Positions 25,251 to 35,258 of a DNA stretch of 64,000 bases are shown piece by piece. Each line of letters starts with the position of its first letter. The first letter of the stretch is position 1. Under the pieces are notes generated by a model. The model saw only the letters and a list, made by a program, of their open reading frames with translations. It had not been told where the DNA came from and ran no database searches. A program made the translations under genes and the position numbers. The DNA is from Stereocaulon alpinum. Lineage: Eukaryota; Ascomycota; Lecanoromycetes; Lecanorales; Stereocaulaceae. Location of the stretch: NCBI GenBank assembly GCA_018257865.1, contig JAEUBA010000008.1, positions 372,001-436,000 on the forward strand, given 5' to 3'.

Positions 25251-25969
25251 CAAGAGAGTGTTGCGACTACTGTAGCTGGAGTTGATTCAGGAAGTTTATA
25301 CGGCGCGCTTGGCGGAATCTTAGACGCGCTACAAAGTCACATTTCAAGAATACTGCCAGGACACCGTTCTCCATCGCACTACTTTTGGAGAATTGACTAC
25401 GAAGCAAGTGAATATTAGGAGCTACTGAAGGATCTGTATTCGTTCAGACCAGTACATTGACATATGAGGCCGAATGACCTTCCTAAGACTTAGGGCAGGA
25501 ATCGGGATAGGTGCTCTTGCTATGCCATCACTCTGTTTTCTGTAGGTTGATGCTTCCATAAAGGTCAAGAACCCTTTTAGGCCATTGCACTTCTCAAAGA
25601 TCGTACGCTGTCTCAACTCCCAAGCTGAGCTTGTCCACATGTTGAAAAGTTCGAACCGATTTCCTCAGATGTTTTGCAGAGATCTGACTATTCTCCGTAA
25701 ATGGGTGACGGTGCTGCATTGATACCAATATGAAAAACAAGATCTCTACGGCAGCAGAGATAACACAGCGTTGACAACCAGGAACGCCAATCGTCCAGTG
25801 TGCTTCTATCTCAATGCCATCCAACAATGTAAGGCGAAAGTAAGGGGACTGCATTCTTTAACCAATGCGCTCCGTGCATTATCAACCAACTGAGTCGATC
25901 GGCTTTAACGCTCTGACACCACGTTTGTAATCATCAGATCGCTCTTCTACAGTATGAAGACTCCTCATT
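25251..25969. other. Intergenic, no gene recognised
   Basis: A 0.7 kb gap between the NUP120 start and the stop of the STAND gene. Minus-strand frames of 72-86 codons have no recognisable features. Confidence 0.55.
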
Positions 25970-28928
25970 CTAGTCGTAACCATCATGATCCTCTCTATCA
26001 ACAATTCGGCTCTCTTCATCATATTCTCTCAAAAGCTGCTGGATTTCCTCCCTGTTGCGAATCGGCATTGGGAAGGACAATCCGAACCCGCCTACATGTG
26101 TTGTCACAATAGCAGCCTTTCCCAAAAGCAAGCTAACCATGCCCACGTTGAAATTATGCACTGCGTACCAGAGCGGACTGTACGGCCGATCTTGGTCGAA
26201 CCTTAGCTCATAACCTTCCCCATTCCCGTCGACATCTGCACCGTTGATGATCAGGGTTTGTGCGGTCTCGATATTATTTTGCCTGCATGCGTGGTTTAAC
26301 GGTGTATAGCCCGAGCGATCAGCGGCATTTACGGTAGAGCCTCCTTCAACCAGGGCGCTGATGACAGATTGTCGATCTTGGCCACGAGGAGTGTCTGCCG
26401 CTAGGTGCAATGGCGTCATCCCATCTTGGTCTTTAGCATCAATCACAGCTCCGCACGATAACAGTGTCTCGATTACTAGAGGAGATGTCAACTCAGCCGC
26501 AAAGTGCAACGCCGTTCTCTGCCGCCGGTCTACAGGTGCAATCAGGAGACCAGGAGACGTCTTGGCAAGCAATCTGATCGTTGTGATGTGGGCGTAACTG
26601 ATCGCAAATTCTAGAGCATTCAAACTCCTATCGTACAAGTCTGATCGCATATTGGCCTCAATCGTAGCGCCAGCATCGAGGAGTGTTGTGACGATGGCCT
26701 CATGGCCTTGGGATGAAGCAATGCATAGAAGTGGTCTTGGGCCCGACGAGTCCGCATCTAGGTCTATTGAGCCAAGCATGCGGACAAATTCATCCTGATA
26801 GCCAAAGTATACTGCGAGCTGCACCTCGCTCAGCTCAACGCAAGCTTCCATGGCATCAGTCCATTCTTTCCCTCTGAAATTCCTGTGTATATGATACAAG
26901 GTTTGGCGATTGCTGGAGTACCAAAATTCCTTCAGGAGCCCCCAGAGGCTTGGATCTGGCGTTCTTTGCACATGCATCACTGTATAATCGCCAGCATAAG
27001 CGGTGAATGGACTTTTAATGATCAAACTTATCAGTCTTAAAAGGAAATACCTATCCACACCCGGGGGATCCCATTCTGGAATTGGTGTTTCGAGCAAGTG
27101 ATTGAGGCACGCGGTCGATATTTGAATGCTTGCGTCCGGCAAATATTCAAGTAGACGTCTCTGAAAGTAGTCTTGAGTAGTATAATGGACTAACCGAACT
27201 AGCTGACTCTCTTGGTCGAGGACTACTAATCCTGCACACACTGAGATAATCAGGGCGGCTTCTATCAAGCACTCCGTATCGAAAGTAGGATCTCCTCGCT
27301 GGACTGCAAGAGCCTGTTGCAGCGATAGAACGCTTAGCGGTTCGTAAGCTAGGCAGATCCACGATAAGACTTGTTGAGCCAGACGTGCATCGTCGGCGTT
27401 CTGGTCGTTGATTCTATGCCAGGCTTGGTCATAAGTTGTGTCTAACTCTTTCGGCAACTCGTGCAAAGCTCGGCGCACAGCCATCTTACTGTACTTCGCC
27501 CACTTAATAAGAGCGTCCACATGCAGCTTCGCCATAAGAAACATCCCCTCACTCTTCTCAGCGACCGCGTCTTCGATAAGTTCTCCAAATTTAGCGTCTG
27601 CCTGCATATGCTTTTTGAGCCTAGGCTCAACCTCCAAGCGTGAGCGGACAAAATCCCTGATATCGGTGTCTAGGGCACGAATTTCGATCTGGGGCTCATT
27701 CTCAAATTCCTCCACAATATCTGGAAGGGGTCGAGATGTGATCAATAATCGGACATTGGGCTGAAGGCGTTTCAGGGCATCGAACAATCTCATGCCAGTT
27801 CTATCTTCATTGTCGCATTCGTCCAGGGCGTCGATTACCACAAAGACCGTATGATAGCATCGAATCTTCCGTTCAAGCAACTCCAAGATGTCTGCAGGGT
27901 CGGGCGGAGCCTCTTTCATCGATGAATGTTTCTTGTAAAGCGCCACGACATCGCTCAACAGACCAATTTGTTGTTGGACAAGCTGTGATACGATACTGCC
28001 CAAGAAATGGTCTAAGGTTTGGGCTTTTCTATCCTTGTAATTACAATAGATCCAAACTATGGCCACAGGAACGTCCTCATTGCCTGAGGGAAATTTGGAC
28101 AGAAGGTGGTCTATTACAAGCGAAGCAATCACGGTTTTACCGGCGCCAGGAATACCGGGGCAAAACAGGATATCCTGGCTTCCAGCCAACCAGTCTTGAA
28201 ACTCGGGTCTGCGCGGAAACCAGGATCCAGAGTTGCCATTTCGCCTGCGGAAAATGTCCTTCTGGGTGGCTTGGAAGTTCAGAGGCGAGAGCCACGACAG
28301 AGCCTTCTCCGTCAAAGAGTCTAATCCAATATCATCAGCTTTGCTCGACTTGAAAGCGTATCCAAGGTACACAGCCTAAGTCCATCACAGGAGGACAATG
28401 TCTCTTACCTCGCAGACCCGTCTCCAAAACCTCAACACCCCTGACCACGTCCTTGACACCCTTCTCAATGCCCACACTTAAGCCCCTGATCTCCTTCGAC
28501 AAAAGCAAATGATCATTCTGCAACGCTAATGTCAATAACGTCTTCTGTCTCTCCACCAACTGTACTTTCTCCACAGTTTCTTTATTCGTAAATGGCCACA
28601 CCAGCGTCTTCGCAACCTTCGTAACCCCCTTCGCAGAAGCAGTCTTCTCTAACTTCGCTTCCAAATCCAGCATCAGATTGTGCAGCGTCTCCAAAGGACC
28701 GCCAGCATCGGCGATTGTTTGGAGGGTTATTGCCCAGCTATCGGAAGCATCTATATTTGCTATCGTATCTTTCAGCGTATCCAAAACCCCGCGAGTAAAG
28801 CTAATCTCAATGAAGAATTTTTTGCACTCTTTCGACGCATCCTTGACGTCTCGGAGATATGTGCTTACGGAACTAGTGAGCTGGAGTAGGGCGACTATGC
28901 TTGCGGAGATGCTAAGTGGATCGACCAT
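25970..28928 (-). CDS. STAND NTPase with NACHT domain and ankyrin repeats (NLR-like)
   Basis: Exons are 28928-28409 and 28338-25970, giving 962 aa. The 70-bp intron starts with a strong GTAAGA; the acceptor GCAAAG at 28339 is the one that restores frame, since a nearer AG would leave only 33 bp. The N-terminus (MVDPLSISASIVALLQL..., about 1-170) is the HeLo-like helical domain common on fungal STAND proteins. LSWLSPLNF...RRRNGNSGSWF leads into NACHT: Walker A PGIPGAGKT near 234-242 and Walker B FVVIDALDECD near 310. After a winged-helix-like region, about residues 610-900 hold degenerate ankyrin repeats (TPLHLAA, TPLNHAC). In this family ligand binding by the repeats is thought to trigger oligomerisation and the N-terminal effector; roles include allorecognition and cell death. 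The specific ligand is unknown. Confidence 0.9.
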
Positions 28929-29407
28929 TCTGATGAATGAGATGATATAGGTCTTTAATGAATGGGATCATGTAGGTATCTAATGATTGAGATGATGTAG
29001 GTATAGATGAGCGAAAACTCCATGAAAGGCAAAGATCGTTTCTAGAGTAGGAACATGGTAAGGCGTTGATAGCGATTCCGCTTTGCGGCCTCGGGGGGAT
29101 ACCTGGCGTAGTCAAGCTAACCGGATAGAGCACGCTTGTTTCCAGCTGAGGCGCACTTCAAACAAGTAGGGTCTCACCTCATCAGGACACAATAATCCTG
29201 AAGTCTGCTTGCAATGAAAATCGGATTTCTAATTGGCTGAGAAGACTAGAGATGACTTCAATGACTTCCATACATGTATCCTCCCAGGCCAGCACTTCGT
29301 ACACACAAGCCCCGCACTCCACATATGCCATCTAGATACAACCCCAAGTCACGAAGAAGACCCCTCTGTCCCCATTACTTGAGCCCTCTGTGATCGGCAA
29401 TTCTTAT
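28929..29407. other. Intergenic, probable promoter of STAND gene
   Basis: A 480-bp gap. Bases 28930-29010 repeat a GATGTAGGTAT/GATGATATAGGT-like word three times on the + strand. No coding potential is seen. Confidence 0.5.
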
Positions 29408-31897
29408 CTACACCTTGCCCTTCCCACTCCGCTCATTCCATTTCCTCAGCGTATCCTGAGCCGTCGCGATCTTCAAGCCAATCCTCGCATCTAGCTCGTA
29501 CTTTTCCCACGCAGCTGCTTTTGCTATCCATGTCTCGCACTCTTTCACCCATTTCTCTTCTACTGCGAATCCAGCGCCAGTCCTAGCAGCTTCACCTCGC
29601 TGCATCCAGCAGTTGACGCCCATTTCGTAATGCGCAGCTGGCGCCATCCAGTCATCTTTTAGCCCACCTTTCAATTCTGCGGGATCAACGCTAAGAACCT
29701 CACTGCGAAGCACTTTCTTTGCTTCATCCCATCGATTGAGGTTTCGGAGGGTAGCACTGCGCAGAACGGCCAAGATTGCTTTCTCTTCCTGGCCTTCGCG
29801 ACTCCATGTAGGATTGGAGGTTTCGCTCCATGTCAGTCTGTCCAGACTAGTCTGCAGCTGCGACTGATCCATTCGCTTGAAGCCATTCCAGAAAAAGATC
29901 ATTTCTTCCACGGGACTAACACCGATAGCGTCGACGAAGGGCACATTCCAGTCACGAGCTCGAGATTCCCATTTGTGAAGTTTACGGACAACGAAGATAT
30001 CGAAGGGGAGCTGGCGAGCCATGAACTTCTTCTTGCCTGCATGCTTGGGCGCAAGCTTTAGCAACTCAGTAGCCTTGTCTGCATACACCTTGGCGGCTTT
30101 TGGATCTGATGTCCTGTTTTGGCGATAGAGCTCTACGTTTGCAGAGCCTGCGATGTAGTAGTACAAGGCATGCGACCAGTTGTTGAGATCGACACAAGCG
30201 ATGAAGGATTTGGCGCATAGAGCGTAGTCATGAATGTACATTGATTCCAACGACTTTTCGAACATTTCGATAGCTTCGACTTGCTTGAGGGGGGATTTCG
30301 TAGATCCCTCCAGTAATGCAATACCAGCGGCGAGGCGACGATTGGTGGCTTGCATACGAGCTTCTTCGAGCAGCCAGAGATGAGACTGTGGGTGCCGAGA
30401 GCGCATGTCAGCCAAGAGAGTTTCGCAGCGTTTCTTGGGGTAGCCTTCAATGGCGTTCTCATCGGTGTTCATTGGGTCAGAGTCGGGTATGATATCCGAG
30501 AACCCCACGAAAGTATTATAATAGCCCAGAGTGATGAGCCCAGCCATTGCACCGTTAATGTTGTGAAACTTGCTGGCCTGCCAGAGCATCCGAAGGCCAC
30601 GATCTTTGTCGCCATGAAAGCCGATGATAAAAAGAAGTTTACTGAAAGCGGGTGGAATCATGGAAAGCATGACGAGAAGTAAGCCGAAACATAAGTTCGC
30701 ACCAGAGTGAATAAAAACATCAATAGGGTTCGAAAAGACATCGGAGTCCGGGTCATGGTCTAGAAGGCCATGATGAGTAGGAATAGTACGCTGAGGCGGT
30801 AGCGGCTTATCATCCGTTATACCTCCGTTGCCAATCGTTACTCCATCTAGTTTGCCCCTTACGCCGTCGATCTCTATATGGCCCGCGTACGTTGCGGTTT
30901 CTTTGCCTTCAAGGTCTTCATCTGCGTCATAAAATTCATCTTCATCGTCATCCATGGCTTCGTCATGCGCATGCTTCTCTCCGCTTGCATTATTCAACGT
31001 ACTCGATATGCTATCCCCTAACGACCGTATTGACGGCGGCTTGGATACTGGATTTGACGGCACCCCGCTACCAAACCCTCCAGGCATAGCCTTCAAGGAC
31101 CGGGTGGATCTGTTCGAACCCAGAGACTCCATGGACGTCCTACTAGGCGTATCAACAGCCATACCCTGCCTTCTCTTTATATACCTGGCTTCTGCATCCA
31201 GTATCCCATTGAGTGTCACGTATGCTTTCCTAAGCTTGTAAAAACCTCTTATACTTTCGGTAAGACTTTCATTCAGCACCCCAACAACGGCGCTCATGAG
31301 TTGTGTCATAGCGTGACACAGCGTAAACTCGGCGCCCGGCGGGTAGATCTGCGATCGATAGGAATGAGAGTCTTTCTGCGCTCTTTTGTGGTCTGATGAG
31401 GCGGTTGCTTCGGCGTCTGCGAGTCTTTCTGACGCTGTAGGCAAAACGCATATCAGTGAGTATCGCAAGACGTGAGAGTCTCGGATTGGCATGCACCTTC
31501 ACGCATAATCTCGGGCTCGAAACCTAATGTAGCTCTCAGGAAAGCTACCATGCCTTTGCCTAGCTGTATTATGGCAAGACATCTTCATCAGCCAGTGTTC
31601 TTCACCTCCCAAGATCGATCAGCCACCAGACTAGCGATCAGGGCGAGGGGGTGATTCTAGGTACCTTGTGAAAGGCGGAGTTGCCGTTCGCAAGGCCAGC
31701 CTCAGCGCCCTCGAGGTCATCGCTCATGATGAATGTCACGGCTCGCATAGCTGCCTCCACTAGAGCACAGTCAGACTGAGTTCTGCGACAGCTAATAGGA
31801 CTTTTCACACACGATTCTGGGGCTCTGCCAGTGTGTCCAGCGAATGCGTGGAGGCATTGAGCTCTCCCTTCTTTGACTGTATCCATCCCCGCAGCAT
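29408..31897 (-). CDS. IML2: IML2/TTC39-family mitochondrial and inclusion-body protein
   Basis: Yeast Iml2 helps clear protein inclusions, linked to lipid droplets. The family has a DUF3808 TPR-like fold. Exons are 31897-31813, 31759-31665, 31563-31497 and 31434-29408, giving 757 aa. Junctions read LEAAMRAVTFIMSDDLEGAEAG (exon 2), NSAFHK-LGKGMVAFLRATLGFE, then REA-SERLADAEA. This restores the family block that ends YPPGAEFTLCHAMTQLMSAVVGVLNESL. Residues about 285-310 (VFIHSGANLCFGLLLVMLSMIPPAFSKLL) are strongly hydrophobic. The C-terminal half is helical, with TPR-like pairs. An acidic, disordered insert (EDEFYDADEDLEGKE) precedes the hydrophobic block. Its start is 300 bp from that of SEM1, which is divergent and may share its promoter. 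Confidence 0.92.
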
Positions 31898-32197
31898 CGT
31901 GACTTCTATCGTGGCAAAGTAACTTTACATAGAAAAGGTCCTTATAATCGTCGCAACAGTACAGACCTGAAAATAAAGAATTACAATTGAAATGGTGTAA
32001 CAGTCAATGTAACTGCTGACAAGAGCTAATGGCAGTGTAATCGATATCGCGCCAAGCTTCTGCATTGGGACGAGCTCTGCAGTAAGCACAGAGCCGCTTC
32101 CACCAATCACAGTCACCTACCTTCACCTCGATCCTCACCACATACACCGCCATACCACTCCCCTTCTATCTTGCCTTCGAACAGACCTACCGCCATC
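31898..32197. promoter_or_regulatory. Shared divergent promoter region, IML2 and SEM1
   Basis: 300 bp lie between the two start codons, with no other coding potential. Both promoters and 5' leaders must lie here. I see no specific factor site with confidence. Confidence 0.55.
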
Positions 32198-32656
32198 ATG
32201 TCGGGAGCAGCTGACGGTTCCGGCCCCACAACTAAAGCAACAACCTCCGATTCCACGAATTCTTCTACACTCAAGGACCAGCAGAAGCCCGCTGCGGCAT
32301 TAGAAGAGGATGATGAGTTCGAGGACTTCCCAGTAGATGGCAAGTGGGCGCAATGGCTGCTTTCACATTTACATTTGCTCCCCTCTATGGTCCCCCAAGG
32401 GTTCACTCTATGGCATGGATCGAGGAGCTTTGCTAACGCAAGTTTCGTATGTAGATTGGGCGCCCGAAGACAGCGAAGTCCCTCCCGGCAGCGAAGGCGG
32501 CACGACGCATTTATGGGAAGAGAGCTGGGACGACGATGATACTAGCGAGGACTTTTCGAAGCAGTTGAAGTGGGCAAACGCAAGTACCAGTGTAGGTAGA
32601 TCAGAGCTGACGACGTACATAGGGACGAGCTGGCGAAGGTCAAAGGGCAGAAATAA
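32198..32656 (+). CDS. SEM1: SEM1/DSS1 proteasome lid and TREX-2 subunit, with a GC-AG intron
   Basis: Sem1 (human DSS1) is a small acidic, mostly disordered protein of the 26S proteasome lid, TREX-2 and BRCA2-type complexes. Exons are 32198-32339, 32455-32569 and 32623-32656, giving 96 aa. Spliced, it carries the family signature: EDDEFEDFPVDDW, then HLWEESWDDDD and FSKQLKDELAKVKG. The first intron (115 bp) begins GCAAGT and ends GTAG. The two nearby GT donors give the wrong frame, while the GC donor joins D-DW exactly. The second intron (53 bp) is GT-AG. The longer N-terminal Ser/Thr-rich region (about 35 residues) is poorly conserved. RAD51 lies only about 11 kb away, but I attach no meaning to that. 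Confidence 0.93.
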
Positions 32657-32972
32657 TTGCGGCATTTGAAGAGCGTTGTGAGCACGTTATGGAGTTTGGG
32701 CAGCATAGCACGACCGAATTAGGCCGACGTGTCAACTATAGAGGGGCATGTTGAATGAACAACGACGGTTATTGCTTGTGCGATTTTTACTATGTCATGA
32801 TGTGTACACTCTTTTTGATCTGTTGAAGCTGCCTGTTGCAGGATACCTATCTGTGAAGGTTGCCACAAACGGGAACGTTCTCAGAATACATCAGCTATCG
32901 GCACTCGTCTCCAGTCTATCAGAGCCTCGCCGTACGCCATAATCTCAATCTATCAGAATATTCCCAGCTCAG
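32657..32972. other. Convergent 3' gap, SEM1/PGK
   Basis: 316 bp between the two stop codons. No gene is seen. Confidence 0.6.
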
Positions 32973-34298
32973 TCACTTCGTAGACAGAGCTTCTACACCG
33001 GGAAGTTCCTTGCCCTCAAGCAGCTCCAGCGATGCTCCGCCGCCGGTCGAGACGTGACTCAACTTGTCTTCCACGCCGTACTTCGCAGCTACAGTTGCGG
33101 TATCGCCTCCGCCGACTATCACGATATTGCCATTCTTGACGGATTCGACTGCGGCCTCCATGACCTTTTCCGTACCATTCGCGAAAGGCTCCATCTCGAA
33201 AACGCCTGGTGGACCATTCCAAAGGGTTGTCTTCGCTTCTGCGATCGTCTTTTTGAACAATTCGACAGATTTTGGTCCGCAATCCAACCCCATCCAGCCA
33301 TCTGGTATGCCCTCTTCGTCCGTGGCGGTGCCAGTTTTGGCATCTTTGTCAAACTTGTCTGCTATAACATTGTCACATGGCAGCACCATCTTGACACCGT
33401 TTCTCTTTGCCTTCGACATCAAGTCTCCAACCGTTTTGCTTCCCTCCTCATCGAACAGCGAATTTCCAATCTTCATGTGCTCAAGGGTCTTCTTGAAGGT
33501 GAATGCCATACCACCGCATATGATTAAGCTGTCAACTTTGGAAAGGAGGTTGTCAATCAACTTGATTTTATCGGTGACTTTGGCACCGCCAAGTATAGCA
33601 AGGAAGGGTCGTTTGGGAGCTTCAAGAGCTTGGGCGAAGTAGTCGAGCTCTTTCTTCATGAGGAACCCGGCAGCTTTCTGTGAGAGCTCTACGCCAACCA
33701 TTGAGCTGTGGGCGCGGTGAGCAGTGCCGAATGCGTCGTTGATGTAGACGTCGCCTAGTGCTGTGAGGCCTTTTCGGAATTGCTCAACTGCGGCTTTGTC
33801 GGCCTTCACTTTCTTGCCCTCTGCATCTTTGCTGCTGCCTTCTTCTTCGGCGTGGAATCGTAGGTTCTCTAGGAGCACAACTCCTCCGTCACTGACTCCG
33901 TTGACGGTCTCCTCAACATCTTTCCCTACGCAATCCTTGGTGAAGATGACTTTCTTGTTCAGCAGCTTCTCGAGCTCTGGAACGACAGGCTGGAGGGAGT
34001 ATTTAGGGTCTGCTTTTCCATCTGGTCTTCCCAAATGTGACATCAGAATCACTGCCTTAGCTCCATGTTCGCAAGCATATTTGATGGTAGGGAGGGCGCC
34101 GACGATACGCTGGTTGTTGGTGATGTGCTTCTCCTTGTCGAGAGGGACATTGAAGTCGACCTAGATGCCAGTTGAGCTAGTCAGCTCCAAATACTGAGCT
34201 CAGGAGTCAGGCGGAGGAGATGGGGAGCTTACTCGAATAAGAACCCTTTTTCCTTTCAGATCGACGTCTGTAATTGCAAGCTTGTTGGAAAGAGACAT
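32973..34298 (-). CDS. PGK1: Phosphoglycerate kinase
   Basis: This glycolytic enzyme transfers phosphate from 1,3-bisphosphoglycerate to ADP in the cytosol. Exons are 34298-34233 and 34160-32973, with a 72-bp intron (34161-34232), giving 417 aa, the standard eukaryotic length. The intron splits the start of the substrate-binding motif: KGKRVLIR-VDFNVPLD. Other hallmarks are MSHLGRPDGK, LLENLRFHAEEEG, GDVYINDAFGTAHRAHSS, the hinge region ILGGAKVTDKI, the nucleotide-site WNGPPGVFE and the C-terminal GGGDTATVAAKYG...STGGGASLELLEG. No key residue appears altered. The long open frames on the + strand across this gene are shadows of its strongly biased codon use, which itself suggests high expression. 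Confidence 0.97.
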
Positions 34299-34906
34299 GG
34301 TGCCGTAAGTCGCTGTTACTAGGAGGTCGATAGTACTGCAGCCGGGTCCTTAAGATCCGTTATGGGTCGGTGAATGGGGAAAGCTCTGGATAATGCGGTG
34401 ATGTCAACCCCCACCAAGAATATGGTGGGGAGTGGGTTGAGAGTGGGCTGTTAGTGCCAAGAGTTGACCGGAATCTTCCGCCATTAGGCCGACATTGTTC
34501 TGCCAATCGTCTGAGAATTTGATCAGCTACGGTACGGCAGGGCGTATGGACACTCACATGAGAATTCTGAATGTTAAAAGGCGCGCTCAACGGATCAATT
34601 ATACCAACCAACAAGAACAAAATTGAGACTATATCCTATTACAGTCAATCTAGGCGGTGTACTGGGTAGTAGCGTTTGAATAAGGGCAAGGGGACAGTAT
34701 GCTGTCCAGCAGTTGAGGGTAGAGGTTTTACGAAATATGAACATTCGTGGAACCCAGCCCATGTCAGGAGAATGACCTATAAGTCATCTCAAAGCTCGTC
34801 CCTGGAGCTTTGCCAGAGTCAAATCTTCGGGGCAAGCTCCGGGGCACGGCTTAGTTTTTTACATTACTACATGCTTCTGATTAGCCAACGGCGGTCTATC
34901 CGACTC
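34299..34906. other. PGK upstream region
   Basis: About 600 bp upstream of the PGK start, presumably containing its promoter. A small + strand frame (34676-34918) has no recognisable features and I do not call it. Confidence 0.5.
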
Positions 34907-35183
34907 TTACAATTCTAGGAGATCTAGAGAGTACTTAGCGAGCTCTACAAACTCCTCTTATATAGCTAGGATTTTGTTGTCACCGATACGGAGGGGTTTC
35001 CACATTTCCAGAGTGCTTTTGTCTTTGTTCGGAGCTCTGATGGACTAGTCAATATGGGCTGCCGTAATAGGGAACTCTTGGCACTCGGACTTCAGCCTGG
35101 CGAGCGTGGCTGAGCTTGAGCGCGGCTGTGCTTCTGGCATTTCCACAGAGATGACATTGACCATTCTACGCTGAGCTGCCATC
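34907..35183 (-). pseudogene. Broken ORF with two Gln-like stops
   Basis: Read on the minus strand from ATG 35183, a coherent frame runs to TAA at 34907 with protein-like composition, including KDKSTLEMWKPLRIGDNK and EEFVELAKYSLDLLEL. It is interrupted by TAG (35045-35047) and TAA (34958-34960). Each stop is one C-to-T change away from a Gln codon (CAG, CAA). This is the pattern left by repeat-induced point mutation or by simple decay. I do not recognise the family; a transposon-derived fragment is possible. The length and the frame-consistent composition are the only support. Confidence 0.4.
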
Positions 35184-35258
35184 TCATGTGCTTATATATG
35201 GACTTGTTGATAGCATGATGCTGTGTTCCTCTAACTCGTGTGATACCATCAATTGACA

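Noticed and set aside
33054..33642. Long + strand ORFs over PGK
   Set aside because: Antisense shadows caused by strong codon bias in PGK.
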